NCBI GenBank assembly: GCA_050015055.1
Contig: JBEKCD010000002.1
Span: 163,352 to 227,351 of the forward strand
DNA length: 64,000 bases
Reading direction: 5' to 3'
DNA from: JBEKCD01 sp050015055
GTDB taxonomy: Archaea > Thermoproteota > Bathyarchaeia > Bathyarchaeales > Bathycorpusculaceae
Shown: positions 7,709 through 16,551 of the stretch, one piece after another
Layout of the letters: every line of letters begins with the position of its first letter
How positions within the stretch are numbered: position 1 is the first letter of the stretch
Program-made: the position numbers and the translations under genes
Notes under the pieces: model-generated
The model's input: the letters and a program-made list of their open reading frames with translations, nothing else
Databases searched by the model: none
What the model was told of the DNA's origin: nothing

Positions 7709-8491
7709 GTGAGCTTCAAGGAAACAGTCGCCAGAGACCGAATAGTTTCGCGGCTCAAAGAACTGGAATTGCCAACACATGAGGCGTTGACTTACCTCAC
7801 GCTCTTGACGCATTCCAACATGACAGCGAGTACACTGTGTAAGGAAACGGGTATCCCTGACTCGAAAATTTACTACGCTCTGGACGGGCTCTCTACGAAA
7901 GGCATGCTCATAATTCAGAAAGGTAATCCAAACATCTACCTGCCCATGGCACCGAAGGACGCTGTTGCCAATCTGAAACAGCAACTAACCGAAAGGCTCA
8001 ATGAGAAAATCAAAGAAGCGGACGTTTTGGTGGATATGCTGACGCCAGTATACGAGAGCGCCGCAAAGCCGGAGGAACTGGAAGTAGCTTACATCATCAG
8101 GGGACAAAAGAACATAATCAACAGAATGAAAACACTAGTTGCGGCGGCACGCAAAGAAATAACCATTTTCATTTCACACCCGGCAGTTCTAATTGGACTG
8201 AAGGAATCATTGATAGAAGCGAAAGAGAAACGCAGAGTCAAATTAAACATCGCCATGACACGGGAAATCTTTGAAAAAGAAGACTCTTCAAACCTGGGCA
8301 AAATACGCTTGTTAGGTTGCTCGCCCAACCAATCGGTTGAATCCCTTGGAATGATCATCACCGATATGCGTACACTCCTAACATTATCGGACTGGTTCGA
8401 TGAGGTCGCCATGCTGACACAAGACCAAAATCTAATTCGAGTGTGCAGAGACTACTACGACAACCCTGCGTGTTGCACAAGCGTGTGCTAG
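7709..8491 (+). CDS. TrmB-family transcriptional regulator with C-terminal cysteine tail
   Basis: The N-terminal winged helix typical of TrmB regulators covers about residues 8-80 (LKELELPTHEALTYLTLL... CKETGIPDSKIYYALDGLSTKGMLI). A helical linker (about 80-110) and a C-terminal effector-type domain with a phospholipase-D-like fold pattern follow (ITIFISHPAVLIGLKESL... ITDMRTLLTLSDW). The protein ends CCTSVC, with cysteines at 255, 256 and 260, an arrangement suited to As(III) or another soft metal. The GTG start at 7709 has the Shine-Dalgarno AGGAGG; the overlapping ATG hits a stop at once. It is divergent from the arsM set. Arsenic sensing is an inference. Confidence 0.87.
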   Translation: MSFKETVARDRIVSRLKELELPTHEALTYLTLLTHSNMTASTLCKETGIPDSKIYYALDGLSTKGMLIIQKGNPNIYLPMAPKDAVANLKQQLTERLNEKIKEADVLVDMLTPVYESAAKPEELEVAYIIRGQKNIINRMKTLVAAARKEITIFISHPAVLIGLKESLIEAKEKRRVKLNIAMTREIFEKEDSSNLGKIRLLGCSPNQSVESLGMIITDMRTLLTLSDWFDEVAMLTQDQNLIRVCRDYYDNPACCTSVC

Positions 8492-8773
8492 CACAAGATA
8501 GAATGCCGCCCTCGATTTCAGTTCTATTTTTCTAGTTGTGTGACAAACTCTGAAATCAGTTCCTTAACTCTGTCTTCTATTCACATCCATAGGAATGATA
8601 AAAAAGGAATATTTAATTGCTGCTAGCTTTAGCGCACGTGCAAAGGGTTTCATAGAACTCGGTTTCTTGTTCAGCGCGTTCAGGTTCAATGCTCTGCAAA
8701 CCATCAAGTTTTAAAGGATGCTTGTTTCAGTCTAATAGAAAGCCCGAGTTGAGCGGTAAAGAAGGTCAACCTG

Positions 8774-9430
8774 TTGGCAACACAACGAAACAAGCAATTA
8801 TGGAAAAACGAGTATTTTCGGACCGTCGTAATGATTCTCCTCATAGTCGTGGTGGTCTTGGGCTTTTGGTATGGCCTGCGTTTGGGGTTAAACACGGATT
8901 ATCCTGTGCTTGCTGTGGCTTCTGGAAGCATGAGCGTGCCTCAAGGCGTGCCTGATCCAGGCTGGGCAGGTCCCTTCTCGCGGACACTGCACACGGGTGA
9001 TCTAATCATAGTGGAGGGGGTCAATCCGGAGGATGTCTACGCGGCCCCCTTCAACGAGACCGGGAGATCTGGCGACATTCTAGTATTTCGCGCTATCGGT
9101 AGTGACGAACTCATCGTTCACAGAGCGGTTGGCGAAACCGTCGAGAACGGACAAATCTATTTCATAACGCAGGGTGATAATAACTTTGGGCCAGGTCCTT
9201 ATTCGCCGACTCCAGCGACGAATGTGATTGGAAAGGTTGTCATGCGGGTTCCTTGGCTCGGATACATCGCACTTGACATGCGCAATTCCATCGGAATAAT
9301 TCTGATAGTGATTCTGATTATCGTGTTCATAGTAGTTGAATCTGTCATTTCAGAAGTGGAACACAGGAGAACCGAGAAGAATAAGAACGAACCCGTGGAA
9401 AGAGTTCCCGAAACTGGAACCGTAGCCTGA
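8774..9430 (+). CDS. Signal peptidase I, archaeal/ER (S26B) type
   Basis: This membrane-bound serine peptidase removes signal peptides from secreted proteins. A first membrane helix spans about 17-34. The catalytic serine is S52 in ASGSM, and the general base of the S26B type is H116 in LIVHRAVG. A conserved aspartate follows in TQGDNN (about 135). A second helix (about 172-192) anchors the C-terminus, followed by a charged cytosolic tail. The start is a TTG at 8774, after AAGAAGGT; an in-frame stop closes off upstream starts. No linked substrate operon is seen. The assignment is firm, although the C-terminal helix differs from minimal archaeal forms. Confidence 0.88.
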   Translation: MATQRNKQLWKNEYFRTVVMILLIVVVVLGFWYGLRLGLNTDYPVLAVASGSMSVPQGVPDPGWAGPFSRTLHTGDLIIVEGVNPEDVYAAPFNETGRSGDILVFRAIGSDELIVHRAVGETVENGQIYFITQGDNNFGPGPYSPTPATNVIGKVVMRVPWLGYIALDMRNSIGIILIVILIIVFIVVESVISEVEHRRTEKNKNEPVERVPETGTVA

Positions 9431-9657
9431 CTGAAACGCCATTTGACACACGAGCAACTTCACTTTGCAAGACGCGAGCTAATAGATGATTCGTGTGCCA
9501 ACTAAAATGGTGCATTAATCCTTGGGTATCTTTGTCTGCTGAGGTTTCCTCTGTATAAGCACAGGTTTTAGGATTATCCTTTGCTGTTGGCGCATCTCTC
9601 GCGCGCTCGTTTGTCGTCTTGCTTGCTCACTTGCAGTGTCATCATGTCCGGCTGGTT

Positions 9658-10899
9658 TCAGGTTTCTGCTTTTTGTGGTTCTTTGACGGCGACGAGTATC
9701 AAGAGCGCAGCTGCCACCTCAACTACGGCGAAGAGGTAGAAGGGTGTTGCGGGACTGATTGTTTGGAAGAAAAAGCCGCCTAATGGTGCGCCCACGGCTC
9801 CTCCGATGGCGCCACTTATGTCCCAAAAAGACGTGATTCTTCCTCTAATTTCTCGGGGGGCCAAGTCAGCCTGAAGAGCTTCATGCGCTGGTGCATAGTA
9901 CATTCCCGCGATTGCCAACAGGATCATGGTAATAGCGGCCTGAATGAATAATCGAGAGAACGTGAACGCGACTACAAAGGGCGTGCAAGTCAATATTGAG
10001 ATTATCATAATCTTCTTCTTGCCGTACTTGTCACTTGCCCATCCTCCAGGAATTTTCAAGAGTGTGATGAAAAGAATTTGTAGGCTGACGATGATTCCAT
10101 ACTGCAAAGCGCCAATACCTATGACTTGAGTTGCGTAGAGAATGTAGTAACTACTGATCAGTGCGTTGGCAAAGGCTACGAGTCCGTACGCGAGAAGCAG
10201 TGCGACTAGACTGTGCAAGGATTTTGCTGATAGTGCGCCACGGATACTCACCGTCGAGTTGCCAAAGACACTGGATTTCTGTCCGTTTCCTGGTCGTATT
10301 GTTTCCTTGAGGAAAAGCAGCAAGATTACGGCAGAGACCAATGTCGTTCCTGCAACGAACGCGCAGGCCAGTCTGAAGCCGCTCTGCAGGCCGTACGTGT
10401 CTATGAACAATCCTCCGATCAGAGGAGAGAATATCGCAGGAATGGAGGGAAAAACTTGAAGCATTGAAATTGCCGTAGTTCGTTTTTCGGGAGGAATCGA
10501 ATCAGCCACTGTTGCATGATACGCTGGACTGGATATGGCTCCGAAAGCGCCCATCGCGGATGTTACGAAGAAGATTCTCCAGTCACGAATCAATGCGTAT
10601 GAGGCGGGGAAAAGTATCGCGTAAAACGCTGCGATGACTATCAGTCTTCTTCTTCCGTAATGGTCTGCTACGTGGCCTCCTAGAAAGAGTATCAAGCACT
10701 GTATTATGATTGATATTGAAGACATGAACCCTAATCTTATAGGGTCTCCGCCGATGCTGACGAAATAAAGCGAAAGGAACGGACCGATTATTCCTGTTCC
10801 AAAACCATTCACCATGTTACTGCCGATGATTACCGCAATGTTACCGCGAAAAAACTTGGCCGATCGCGAATTTGGGCTGCTTTCTTCTGTTTTCCTCAT
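9658..10899 (-). CDS. Major facilitator superfamily transporter
   Basis: This 413-residue secondary transporter has twelve predicted membrane helices in two halves joined by a loop near 200-225. The MFS signature between helices 2 and 3 is visible as GGHVADHYGRRRLI at about 73-86, and its repeat in the second half as GGWASDKYGKKKIMI near 285. The profile resembles drug-efflux or general MFS members; the substrate cannot be told. It is convergent with the signal peptidase gene. Its upstream side holds a 341-base divergent promoter region. Confidence 0.9.
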   Translation of the reverse strand: MRKTEESSPNSRSAKFFRGNIAVIIGSNMVNGFGTGIIGPFLSLYFVSIGGDPIRLGFMSSISIIIQCLILFLGGHVADHYGRRRLIVIAAFYAILFPASYALIRDWRIFFVTSAMGAFGAISSPAYHATVADSIPPEKRTTAISMLQVFPSIPAIFSPLIGGLFIDTYGLQSGFRLACAFVAGTTLVSAVILLLFLKETIRPGNGQKSSVFGNSTVSIRGALSAKSLHSLVALLLAYGLVAFANALISSYYILYATQVIGIGALQYGIIVSLQILFITLLKIPGGWASDKYGKKKIMIISILTCTPFVVAFTFSRLFIQAAITMILLAIAGMYYAPAHEALQADLAPREIRGRITSFWDISGAIGGAVGAPLGGFFFQTISPATPFYLFAVVEVAAALLILVAVKEPQKAET

Positions 10900-11240
10900 G
10901 GCTTTCCGTCATCCACACATCGCAATTCGCCTTTTTCGAACAGGCTGGTCCTCGGTGGCTATACTCTGCTGTGTATTGTTTGTCCATTCCTTCTGCCGAG
11001 AAGATAAATCTTAGTCTGTTTATCGACATACAACAACCTTCTATTAGCGCGCGCGCTATTGGTGTTTCTGTTCTCAATCTGCCAGCGCACAATGAACTTC
11101 TATGCGAAATCGGACTGAGCGAACCGATGTTTTTGCTCTTCAGCGTATAACGTGCGCTAATGCCACTCACTTGATTCAGAAAATTATTCTTTCTGTTTCT
11201 AACGCATAGTGTTATTGGAGAAAGTATATTAGTTCTTCTG
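10900..11240. other. Divergent intergenic region with the TTAGCGC motif twice
   Basis: No gene was recognised. The region separates the divergent MFS transporter and the duplicated membrane protein, and must carry both promoters. The A/T-rich AAAGTATATTAGTT just before 11241 is a TATA candidate. Two copies of the recurring motif are present: TAGCGCGCGCGCTA (11045-11058, a perfect palindrome) and, on the minus strand, TTAGCGCACGT (11160-11150). Confidence 0.5.
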
Positions 11241-12428
11241 GTGAGATATTATTTGGGAAGCCTTGTGGAGAAGGAAGCAGGGAAGAAAGGCCACTCCTTT
11301 GGGTCCTCACTGGCTAGGTTTTTTCTCCATGGAATAGCCTTCTCTGTGCTACTAGCACTATCTACGATAGTATGGGCATTTGTTGCTGCTTCTCTGGTAA
11401 TAATAGGCTTCACAGTCGGTCTAATGCTGGGCGTATTAATCGGTTTGATACTGGGTTTTATCCTGTTCTTATTCATAGCAGGTGGCTTGAACATCCTCCT
11501 AACTGAGTTCGTATGGAAAGTCTCAATAAGACAGAACTGGAAGGCTATTCTGGGCCACGGCCTCGTCCTGTTCGTCGTCCTTGTATTGATTGGAATACCA
11601 TCCATCATCATAAACTTCCTAGTTCCAAGCTGGGTCACTATCATAGTGGTCTACATTGCCTACTGCTTCGTTGACGGATTCGTCGCCAAGAAAGTAGCAT
11701 TCGTTTGGAAAAGCGACGGAACACCATATGATAGTGAATGGACAACAGTGCTGAAGTATCCGGCGTTATTCGGTCTTCTCATGGCGGACATGATCGTGAC
11801 TCCAATTTTCGTAACGTCGCTGGCTACGAGCCTCTGGTGGGTCGCCTTGATACTCTTTTGTCTTGCGCAGTCGCCCCTCGCTTTTCTCGCTTACGAACAA
11901 AACAAGCACGCGAACTGGACCTTGCAGCCTAGGGACGGATGGTGGACTCCCAATGAGCCTCAGGAAATGAATGAGGCCGCTGTGGCGGGGAGGCTTTCAT
12001 GGAAGGCTACGCTGGCCAGGCTTTTCCTACACGGAACGGCCTTTTCAGTGCTGCTAATGATAGCTGGAATAGCGTGGATTGTTCTCACGGCTTTTCTGAT
12101 TTTTGTAGGCTTCATAATCGGCTTCATACTGGGGATTATTGTGCTCTTCTTCACAATAGGCGGCTTGAACAGCTTTTTGACCGAGCATATTTGGCATGTT
12201 CCAATAAAACGAGGCTGGCAGAGTGTTTTGGGCCAGGGCTTACTTCTGTTGGCAGTACTGGCAATCGCAAGAATACCCTTACTCGTCATAAGCTTAGTTA
12301 TTCCAAGCTTGGTTATTACTGCAGTGTTTTTCATCGTTTACTGCTTCATCGACGGATTACTCGCTAGGAGAATAGCATTCTACTGGGAGAGCAAAGAGTA
12401 CATGGACATTTTCTCCGCCCATGATTAG
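11241..12428 (+). CDS. Internally duplicated polytopic membrane protein, function unknown
   Basis: The 395-residue protein consists of two homologous halves (about 20-160 and 248-385). Each begins with a LARFFLHG or LARLFLHG box, runs through glycine-rich helices ending in GGLN.LLTE or GGLNSFLTE, then a W.V.I.R.W..(I/V)LG.G segment, and closes with a final helix that ends YCF(V/I)DG. The central region (about 175-225) carries extra helices. I do not recognise the family. The pattern suggests a gene duplication giving pseudo-symmetry, as in transporters or membrane scaffolds. The GTG at 11241 follows a TATA-like stretch. It has no operon partner. Confidence 0.82.
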   Translation: MRYYLGSLVEKEAGKKGHSFGSSLARFFLHGIAFSVLLALSTIVWAFVAASLVIIGFTVGLMLGVLIGLILGFILFLFIAGGLNILLTEFVWKVSIRQNWKAILGHGLVLFVVLVLIGIPSIIINFLVPSWVTIIVVYIAYCFVDGFVAKKVAFVWKSDGTPYDSEWTTVLKYPALFGLLMADMIVTPIFVTSLATSLWWVALILFCLAQSPLAFLAYEQNKHANWTLQPRDGWWTPNEPQEMNEAAVAGRLSWKATLARLFLHGTAFSVLLMIAGIAWIVLTAFLIFVGFIIGFILGIIVLFFTIGGLNSFLTEHIWHVPIKRGWQSVLGQGLLLLAVLAIARIPLLVISLVIPSLVITAVFFIVYCFIDGLLARRIAFYWESKEYMDIFSAHD

Positions 12429-12699
12429 CCGCCCTTCGGAATACACGCAACAACCCAGAGACTGCCAAAACAATGTAAGAACATGGAGCGCTCGCCATGA
12501 CAAACATCGGAAATGAAACACATGATGTGCTGAATTCTAGGAATTGCCTCAAACCAAGAGAGATAATCTCAAACCGTGCAGAAGAACAACGTATGACATC
12601 ATCAAGGGATTGTGCCTCAGCGAAATCGCGAATCAGGCACCTGGAAGCAAGGGCTCAAAATCCAACATCAGATGCTTTGGTCGCTGCACGATTTGGATT

Positions 12700-14001
12700 C
12701 TAGCTTTTCACTGCTTCCAAAACATCTTCAATTTTGACCGTGTTCTGCACTCTTTTGGCCAAATTTCGAACGACAACTGCTCCTTCCTTGAGCTCTCTTT
12801 CACCAATTATCACAGCGTAACTCATCTTTCTCCTATCTGCATCTTCCAATGCTTTGGCCATCTTTCGCCCCATGATCTCAAGCTCAACCGACACTCCCGC
12901 GTTCCTAAGCATCTGCGAAACCCTCAAGGCCTCGCCCCTCAGCTCCTCCTTGATGGGAACAACCAGCACCACCCTTCCCTCCTCAGTCTCTCGCAAGGTT
13001 CTCTGAGCAGCCATCTGTTCCTGCAACGCCAGCATCAGCCTGTCCACTCCATGGGCAACGCCCACAGCAGGGGTCGGGTCGCCCCCGAACAGCTCAATAA
13101 GCCTGTCGTATCTTCCGCCCCCGCCCAATGCTATGTCCATGTCTGGCACGTAAACCTCAAGAATCATCCCGGTGTAGTACTCAAGCCCCCTGGCAAACCC
13201 CGCGTCAACCGTCATGTCAACGTCGCATCTGCTCTTCAATACAAGTTCCAGAATCTCCCTCAGGTTCCTCGAAGCCTCAACAGACTTTTCATAGTCTCCC
13301 ACGAGCTCGGCTACTCTGTCGACCACGTCGAGAACGTTGTTGCCCTTGAGTTCGACCAGTTTTCGAAGGGTCAAAATGCACGTTTCTGACACGCCTGCGC
13401 TCTCCACCAGTCTGAACGCATCTTCGTACTGTTTCTTGTCCATGAGCTGCATGACGGCGCTCTGCACCTTGTCCACGAGTTTCTCTTGGGTAAGTATGCC
13501 TCTCAGGACGCCGATGTGACCGACTCTGAACGCGAACTTCTTCAACCCTGCGGTCTGCATGAGGCTGTTCGTCAGTAGCAGGATTTCGGCATCTGCCTCT
13601 GGTCTGCTTGAACCCATTAGCTCGTAGTTCGTCTGCCAGAACTCTCGGTAACGGCCCCGTTGTGGCTCATCATACCTGTATATGGTTCCAACCGAGAATA
13701 GCCTGAACGGCCTGGGCTCGTTCCGCAAGGTCGTTGCCACAAGCCTGGCCACGGAGGCGGTGAACTCCGGTCGCAACGCGACGTCTCTTCCACCCAGGTC
13801 CTTGAAGAGAAACATGCGCGACTTGACTTCTTCCCCAGCTTTGGCCGACAGGAGCTCGTATGACTCAACCACGGGCGTTACAATCTCCCTGTAACCGTAA
13901 AGCCTCGCCACTTCCCTAGCCCTGCCTTCAACGTGTCGCAGCAGCCTGGCTTCTTCTGGGAGAAAGTCTCTCATGCCTCGGACGGTCTTGAACTCGGCCA
14001 T
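12700..14001 (-). CDS. hisS: Histidyl-tRNA synthetase
   Basis: This class II synthetase charges tRNA-His. Visible elements are the N-terminal start FKTVRGMRDFLPEEARL, motif 2 with GTIYRYDEPQRGRYREFWQ at about 106-124, the histidine-specific loop GLEYYTGMI at about 280, motif 3 in GVAHGVDRL, and a C-terminal anticodon-binding domain from about 340 (VVLVVPIKEELRGEALRVSQ). The 433-residue length is normal. It lies 17 bases after endA and downstream of mtnA on the same strand, forming an apparent mtnA-endA-hisS operon concerned with methionine salvage and tRNA. Confidence 0.96.
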   Translation of the reverse strand: MAEFKTVRGMRDFLPEEARLLRHVEGRAREVARLYGYREIVTPVVESYELLSAKAGEEVKSRMFLFKDLGGRDVALRPEFTASVARLVATTLRNEPRPFRLFSVGTIYRYDEPQRGRYREFWQTNYELMGSSRPEADAEILLLTNSLMQTAGLKKFAFRVGHIGVLRGILTQEKLVDKVQSAVMQLMDKKQYEDAFRLVESAGVSETCILTLRKLVELKGNNVLDVVDRVAELVGDYEKSVEASRNLREILELVLKSRCDVDMTVDAGFARGLEYYTGMILEVYVPDMDIALGGGGRYDRLIELFGGDPTPAVGVAHGVDRLMLALQEQMAAQRTLRETEEGRVVLVVPIKEELRGEALRVSQMLRNAGVSVELEIMGRKMAKALEDADRRKMSYAVIIGERELKEGAVVVRNLAKRVQNTVKIEDVLEAVKS

Positions 14002-14018
14002 GCTCAGCCTTCCCCCTC

Positions 14019-14606
14019 TTATTTCAAGCTTAATTCTGAGACGGAGTAGTAAACTATTTCTCCTCTGCGGTTCATGACGGCCAGGACGAGTTCTTTCTTG
14101 AGGCTCAGGCTCTGTGTCAACGCGCGGCTCAGGTTTTCAACTGCAATAGGCTTTCCCTCTTGAACGCTCACTATCAGATACTTTGCCGTGTCCTTGCTGT
14201 AGTCGCCGCGCTCGTAGACTCGGAAATCCACGCCTTGGCCGAAGCCCTCGCGCACAACGTATCCCCTACTTCTCAAGTCACGGAAGACCAGGTAGCACGC
14301 CCAAGCGTTCTCGTTAACGCTTCCGTAACGTTGGAGCAGCCTCTGAAAACCCGCTTTTTCACCGTTTTCATCCTCAACCTCCAGCATCGACTTGTCTACA
14401 AGGTAGAGCGCCTCGTAGAATGTAAGCAGAAAACTCTTCTTTCCCGGCACGCCGTAGCCTCTCTGGGAAAGCTCGTCTACAAACCGTTTTTCAGGAACCT
14501 TCACGCCCTCTTTCATGAGCAAACCCTTGGCCCTGAGCTCCGACGGCGCTTTTTCTTCACTCCTGCTCATCTGAATGCCTCTCAGCATGCATAACAGTCT
14601 TTTCAC
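14019..14606 (-). CDS. endA: tRNA-splicing endonuclease EndA-like subunit lacking the expected catalytic His
   Basis: EndA cuts introns from tRNA at bulge-helix-bulge structures. This protein has an N-terminal mixed domain (about 20-95) and the C-terminal nuclease-fold domain (about 98-195) with FRVYERG, YLIVSVQEG and VLAVMNRRGEIVYYSV. Of the usual Tyr-His-Lys triad, Y131 and a lysine at 170/171 are present, but the histidine position in GDYSKDTAKYL reads Thr140. It may therefore be the structural subunit of a heteromeric enzyme. The GTG at 14606 overlaps the mtnA stop; the ATG at 14570 (MSRSEEK), preceded by GAGAGG, is an equally good start. hisS follows after 17 bases. Confidence 0.85.
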   Translation of the reverse strand: MKRLLCMLRGIQMSRSEEKAPSELRAKGLLMKEGVKVPEKRFVDELSQRGYGVPGKKSFLLTFYEALYLVDKSMLEVEDENGEKAGFQRLLQRYGSVNENAWACYLVFRDLRSRGYVVREGFGQGVDFRVYERGDYSKDTAKYLIVSVQEGKPIAVENLSRALTQSLSLKKELVLAVMNRRGEIVYYSVSELSLK

Positions 14607-15628
14607 TTATAGCGGTTGGCCTCAAACCGTTTCAAATCCTTTCTGCGCAGGATGCCGGTTTCGCAGACGATGGCGGAGACGTACTTGAACGGTGTTACGT
14701 CGAAGGCCGGGTTTAGCACGTCTATTCCCTCTGGGGCGATGCGTTGCTGGCCGATGTGCGTGACTTCTTCAGGTTTCCGTTCCTCGATGACGACCTGTGC
14801 AGACGTGTGTTTTAGGTCGAACGTGGATTTGGGTGCTGCAACGTAGAAGGGGATTCTGTGCGCTTTGGCTAGGACAGCGACGGTGAAGGTGCCGATTTTG
14901 TTGATAACGGCGTCCCGGACTATGCGGTCCGCTCCAACGATGACCCTGTTCACCATCCGCTTGCTCATCACGTAGCCGGCCATGCTATCCGTGATTAGCG
15001 TGACGGGTATGCCCGCTCGTTTAAGCTCGTAAGCTGTTAGTCTCGCGCCCTGCAAGAGCGGGCGGGTCTCGTCGGCAAAAACCTTGAACCTCTTTCCCTC
15101 TTTCCACGCGGTTCTCAGGACACCCAGGGCCGTGCCAAAATCCACAGTGGCCAGCGCGCCGGCGTTGCAGTGTGTCAACACAGCGTCTCCGTCGTGGATG
15201 AGTCTGGCACCGTGTTTGCCGATAAGACGGTTTGTGGCGACATCTTCTTCAGCGATTCTGTTTGCTTCTTCTACGACGAGTGCGGCCACAGTTTCTAAGC
15301 TGCCTTCAGCTGTTTTGACTATGTCAAGGATTCTGTCCAGGGCCCAGAAGAGGTTGACTGCTGTGGGTCTTGTCGCCCTTATGGTTTCTGCGGCTTTTTC
15401 AAGTTCGATGATGAGTTGTTTTTTCGTTTTTGCCTTTGTGTTGCGGGCTGTGAGGGCTAAGGCGAAGGCGGCGGCTGCTCCAAGCAAGGGTGCGCCTCTT
15501 ATCTTCATTGTTTTTATGGCGTCGGCCACGTCCAGGCAATTTTTCATGGTGATGGATACTTCTTCGTTGGGGAGTCGTGTCTGGTCAATCGTCTGCACCG
15601 TGCCGTTGCGCCATTCTATCGTTGGCAT
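14603..15628 (-). CDS. mtnA: S-methyl-5-thioribose-1-phosphate isomerase (aIF2B-like family)
   Basis: MtnA converts methylthioribose-1-phosphate to methylthioribulose-1-phosphate in methionine salvage. Expected motifs are present: the substrate loop MKIRGAPLLG at about 41-50, the catalytic cysteine C154 in LTHCNAGALAT, and the catalytic aspartate D234 in VIVGADRIV followed by NKIGTFTVA. The fold is shared with archaeal eIF2B-like proteins and ribose-1,5-bisphosphate isomerases, but RGAP plus HCNAG fits MtnA. The start MPTIEW is typical. It overlaps endA by four bases, and hisS follows. It is divergent from the HhH-GPD gene, 44 bases away. Confidence 0.92.
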   Translation of the reverse strand: MPTIEWRNGTVQTIDQTRLPNEEVSITMKNCLDVADAIKTMKIRGAPLLGAAAAFALALTARNTKAKTKKQLIIELEKAAETIRATRPTAVNLFWALDRILDIVKTAEGSLETVAALVVEEANRIAEEDVATNRLIGKHGARLIHDGDAVLTHCNAGALATVDFGTALGVLRTAWKEGKRFKVFADETRPLLQGARLTAYELKRAGIPVTLITDSMAGYVMSKRMVNRVIVGADRIVRDAVINKIGTFTVAVLAKAHRIPFYVAAPKSTFDLKHTSAQVVIEERKPEEVTHIGQQRIAPEGIDVLNPAFDVTPFKYVSAIVCETGILRRKDLKRFEANRYK

Positions 15629-15672
15629 GACTGGTTGCCTCGTAAACCGTTTATGCTGGGCATGTATAAGGT

Positions 15673-16374
15673 TTGTTGGGCAGGGTGAAAAAGTTTGTGA
15701 AAGCGGTAGGCTTGAAAGAGTTTGTTGAAGCCTATGGGCGGAGATATTCTGAGGTTCTGGGCATAAGACTTGGCGAGGGCGATGACTGGGAGGTTTTCAA
15801 GTGGTTCTTGGCGTCGCTGTTGTTCGGCGCTCCGATAACGGAGTCTGCGGCCATCAGGACCTACGGTTGCTTTGAGAAGCACGATGTTTTGACTCCTCGG
15901 AAGATTGTCAGAACCGGGTGGGAGGGGTTGGTTGAGATCCTGGATGAAGGCGGCTACACGCGGTACGACTACAAGACTGCGGATAAGCTTCTGGAGGTGG
16001 CGAACAAGCTTGAGGAGGAGTACGGTGGGAGTTTGAGCCGTGTTCACAGCGTGGCTTCAAGCTCGCAGGATTTGGAGAGAAGGCTGAAGGGTTTGGGGAA
16101 GGGTGTTGGTGATGTGACGGCGAGCATTTTTCTGAGAGAGTTGCGGGGTATCTGGGAGAAAGCTGATCCCTGTCCGACGGGCCTCGAACTTCTTGCTGGT
16201 GAACGGCTCGGAATTCTGGAGAAGGGTCTGGACCGTGAAAAGGCCTTGAAACGGCTGAAGGCTTTCTGGGCAAAAAACGGGGTTGCGGGAGAATCGTTCG
16301 TGCACTTTGAGACTGCTTTGCTCAGGTTGGGCAAGGAGTGCAGAAGGGGAAAGTGTAACGTTCGCCTTGGCTGA
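15673..16374 (+). CDS. HhH-GPD (endonuclease III-like) family protein
   Basis: The protein has the helix-hairpin-helix element of DNA base-excision glycosylases in LKGLGKGVGDVTASIFLRE (about 138-156), followed by a candidate catalytic aspartate in WEKADP. The helical N-terminal half (DWEVFKWFLASLLFGAPI...) resembles endonuclease III-like folds. The C-terminus has only CRRGKC rather than the four-cysteine Fe-S cluster of EndoIII. The lysine that marks bifunctional enzymes is not evident at the usual hairpin position. A DNA repair role is inferred from the fold; substrate unknown. The start is a TTG at 15673; the GTG at 15685 is an alternative. Confidence 0.75.
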   Translation: MLGRVKKFVKAVGLKEFVEAYGRRYSEVLGIRLGEGDDWEVFKWFLASLLFGAPITESAAIRTYGCFEKHDVLTPRKIVRTGWEGLVEILDEGGYTRYDYKTADKLLEVANKLEEEYGGSLSRVHSVASSSQDLERRLKGLGKGVGDVTASIFLRELRGIWEKADPCPTGLELLAGERLGILEKGLDREKALKRLKAFWAKNGVAGESFVHFETALLRLGKECRRGKCNVRLG

Positions 16375-16437
16375 CGGTGGATGGGGCGCTGCACAGGAAA
16401 CGGGCTTATGTTGAAACCTGTACTTGTGTTTGATTAC

Positions 16438-16480
16438 TCAAACCGTGATTCTTGAGTTTCAAACGGTTAATGGTTTGAGG
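16438..16480. terminator. Inverted repeat between convergent genes
   Basis: Arms CTCAAACC and GGTTTGAG (8 bp, perfect) enclose a second complementary pair formed by ACCGT and ACGGT. The structure lies in the 177-base gap between the ends of two convergent genes (HhH-GPD protein and HTH-phosphoribosyltransferase), so it may stop transcription from either side. This is inference from position. Confidence 0.4.
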
Positions 16481-16551
16481 TTCGTGTTTGTCAAGAACGC
16501 TGGCATGAGCTTGGTAGATGCTGGGTTCTTGCGGCGTTGGTGTTTGTTTGG

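Noticed and set aside
12544..13389. 281-residue open frame on the plus strand opposite hisS
   Set aside because: It is low-complexity in family terms and lies antisense to the catalytic and anticodon domains of a clear hisS gene; treated as a shadow.
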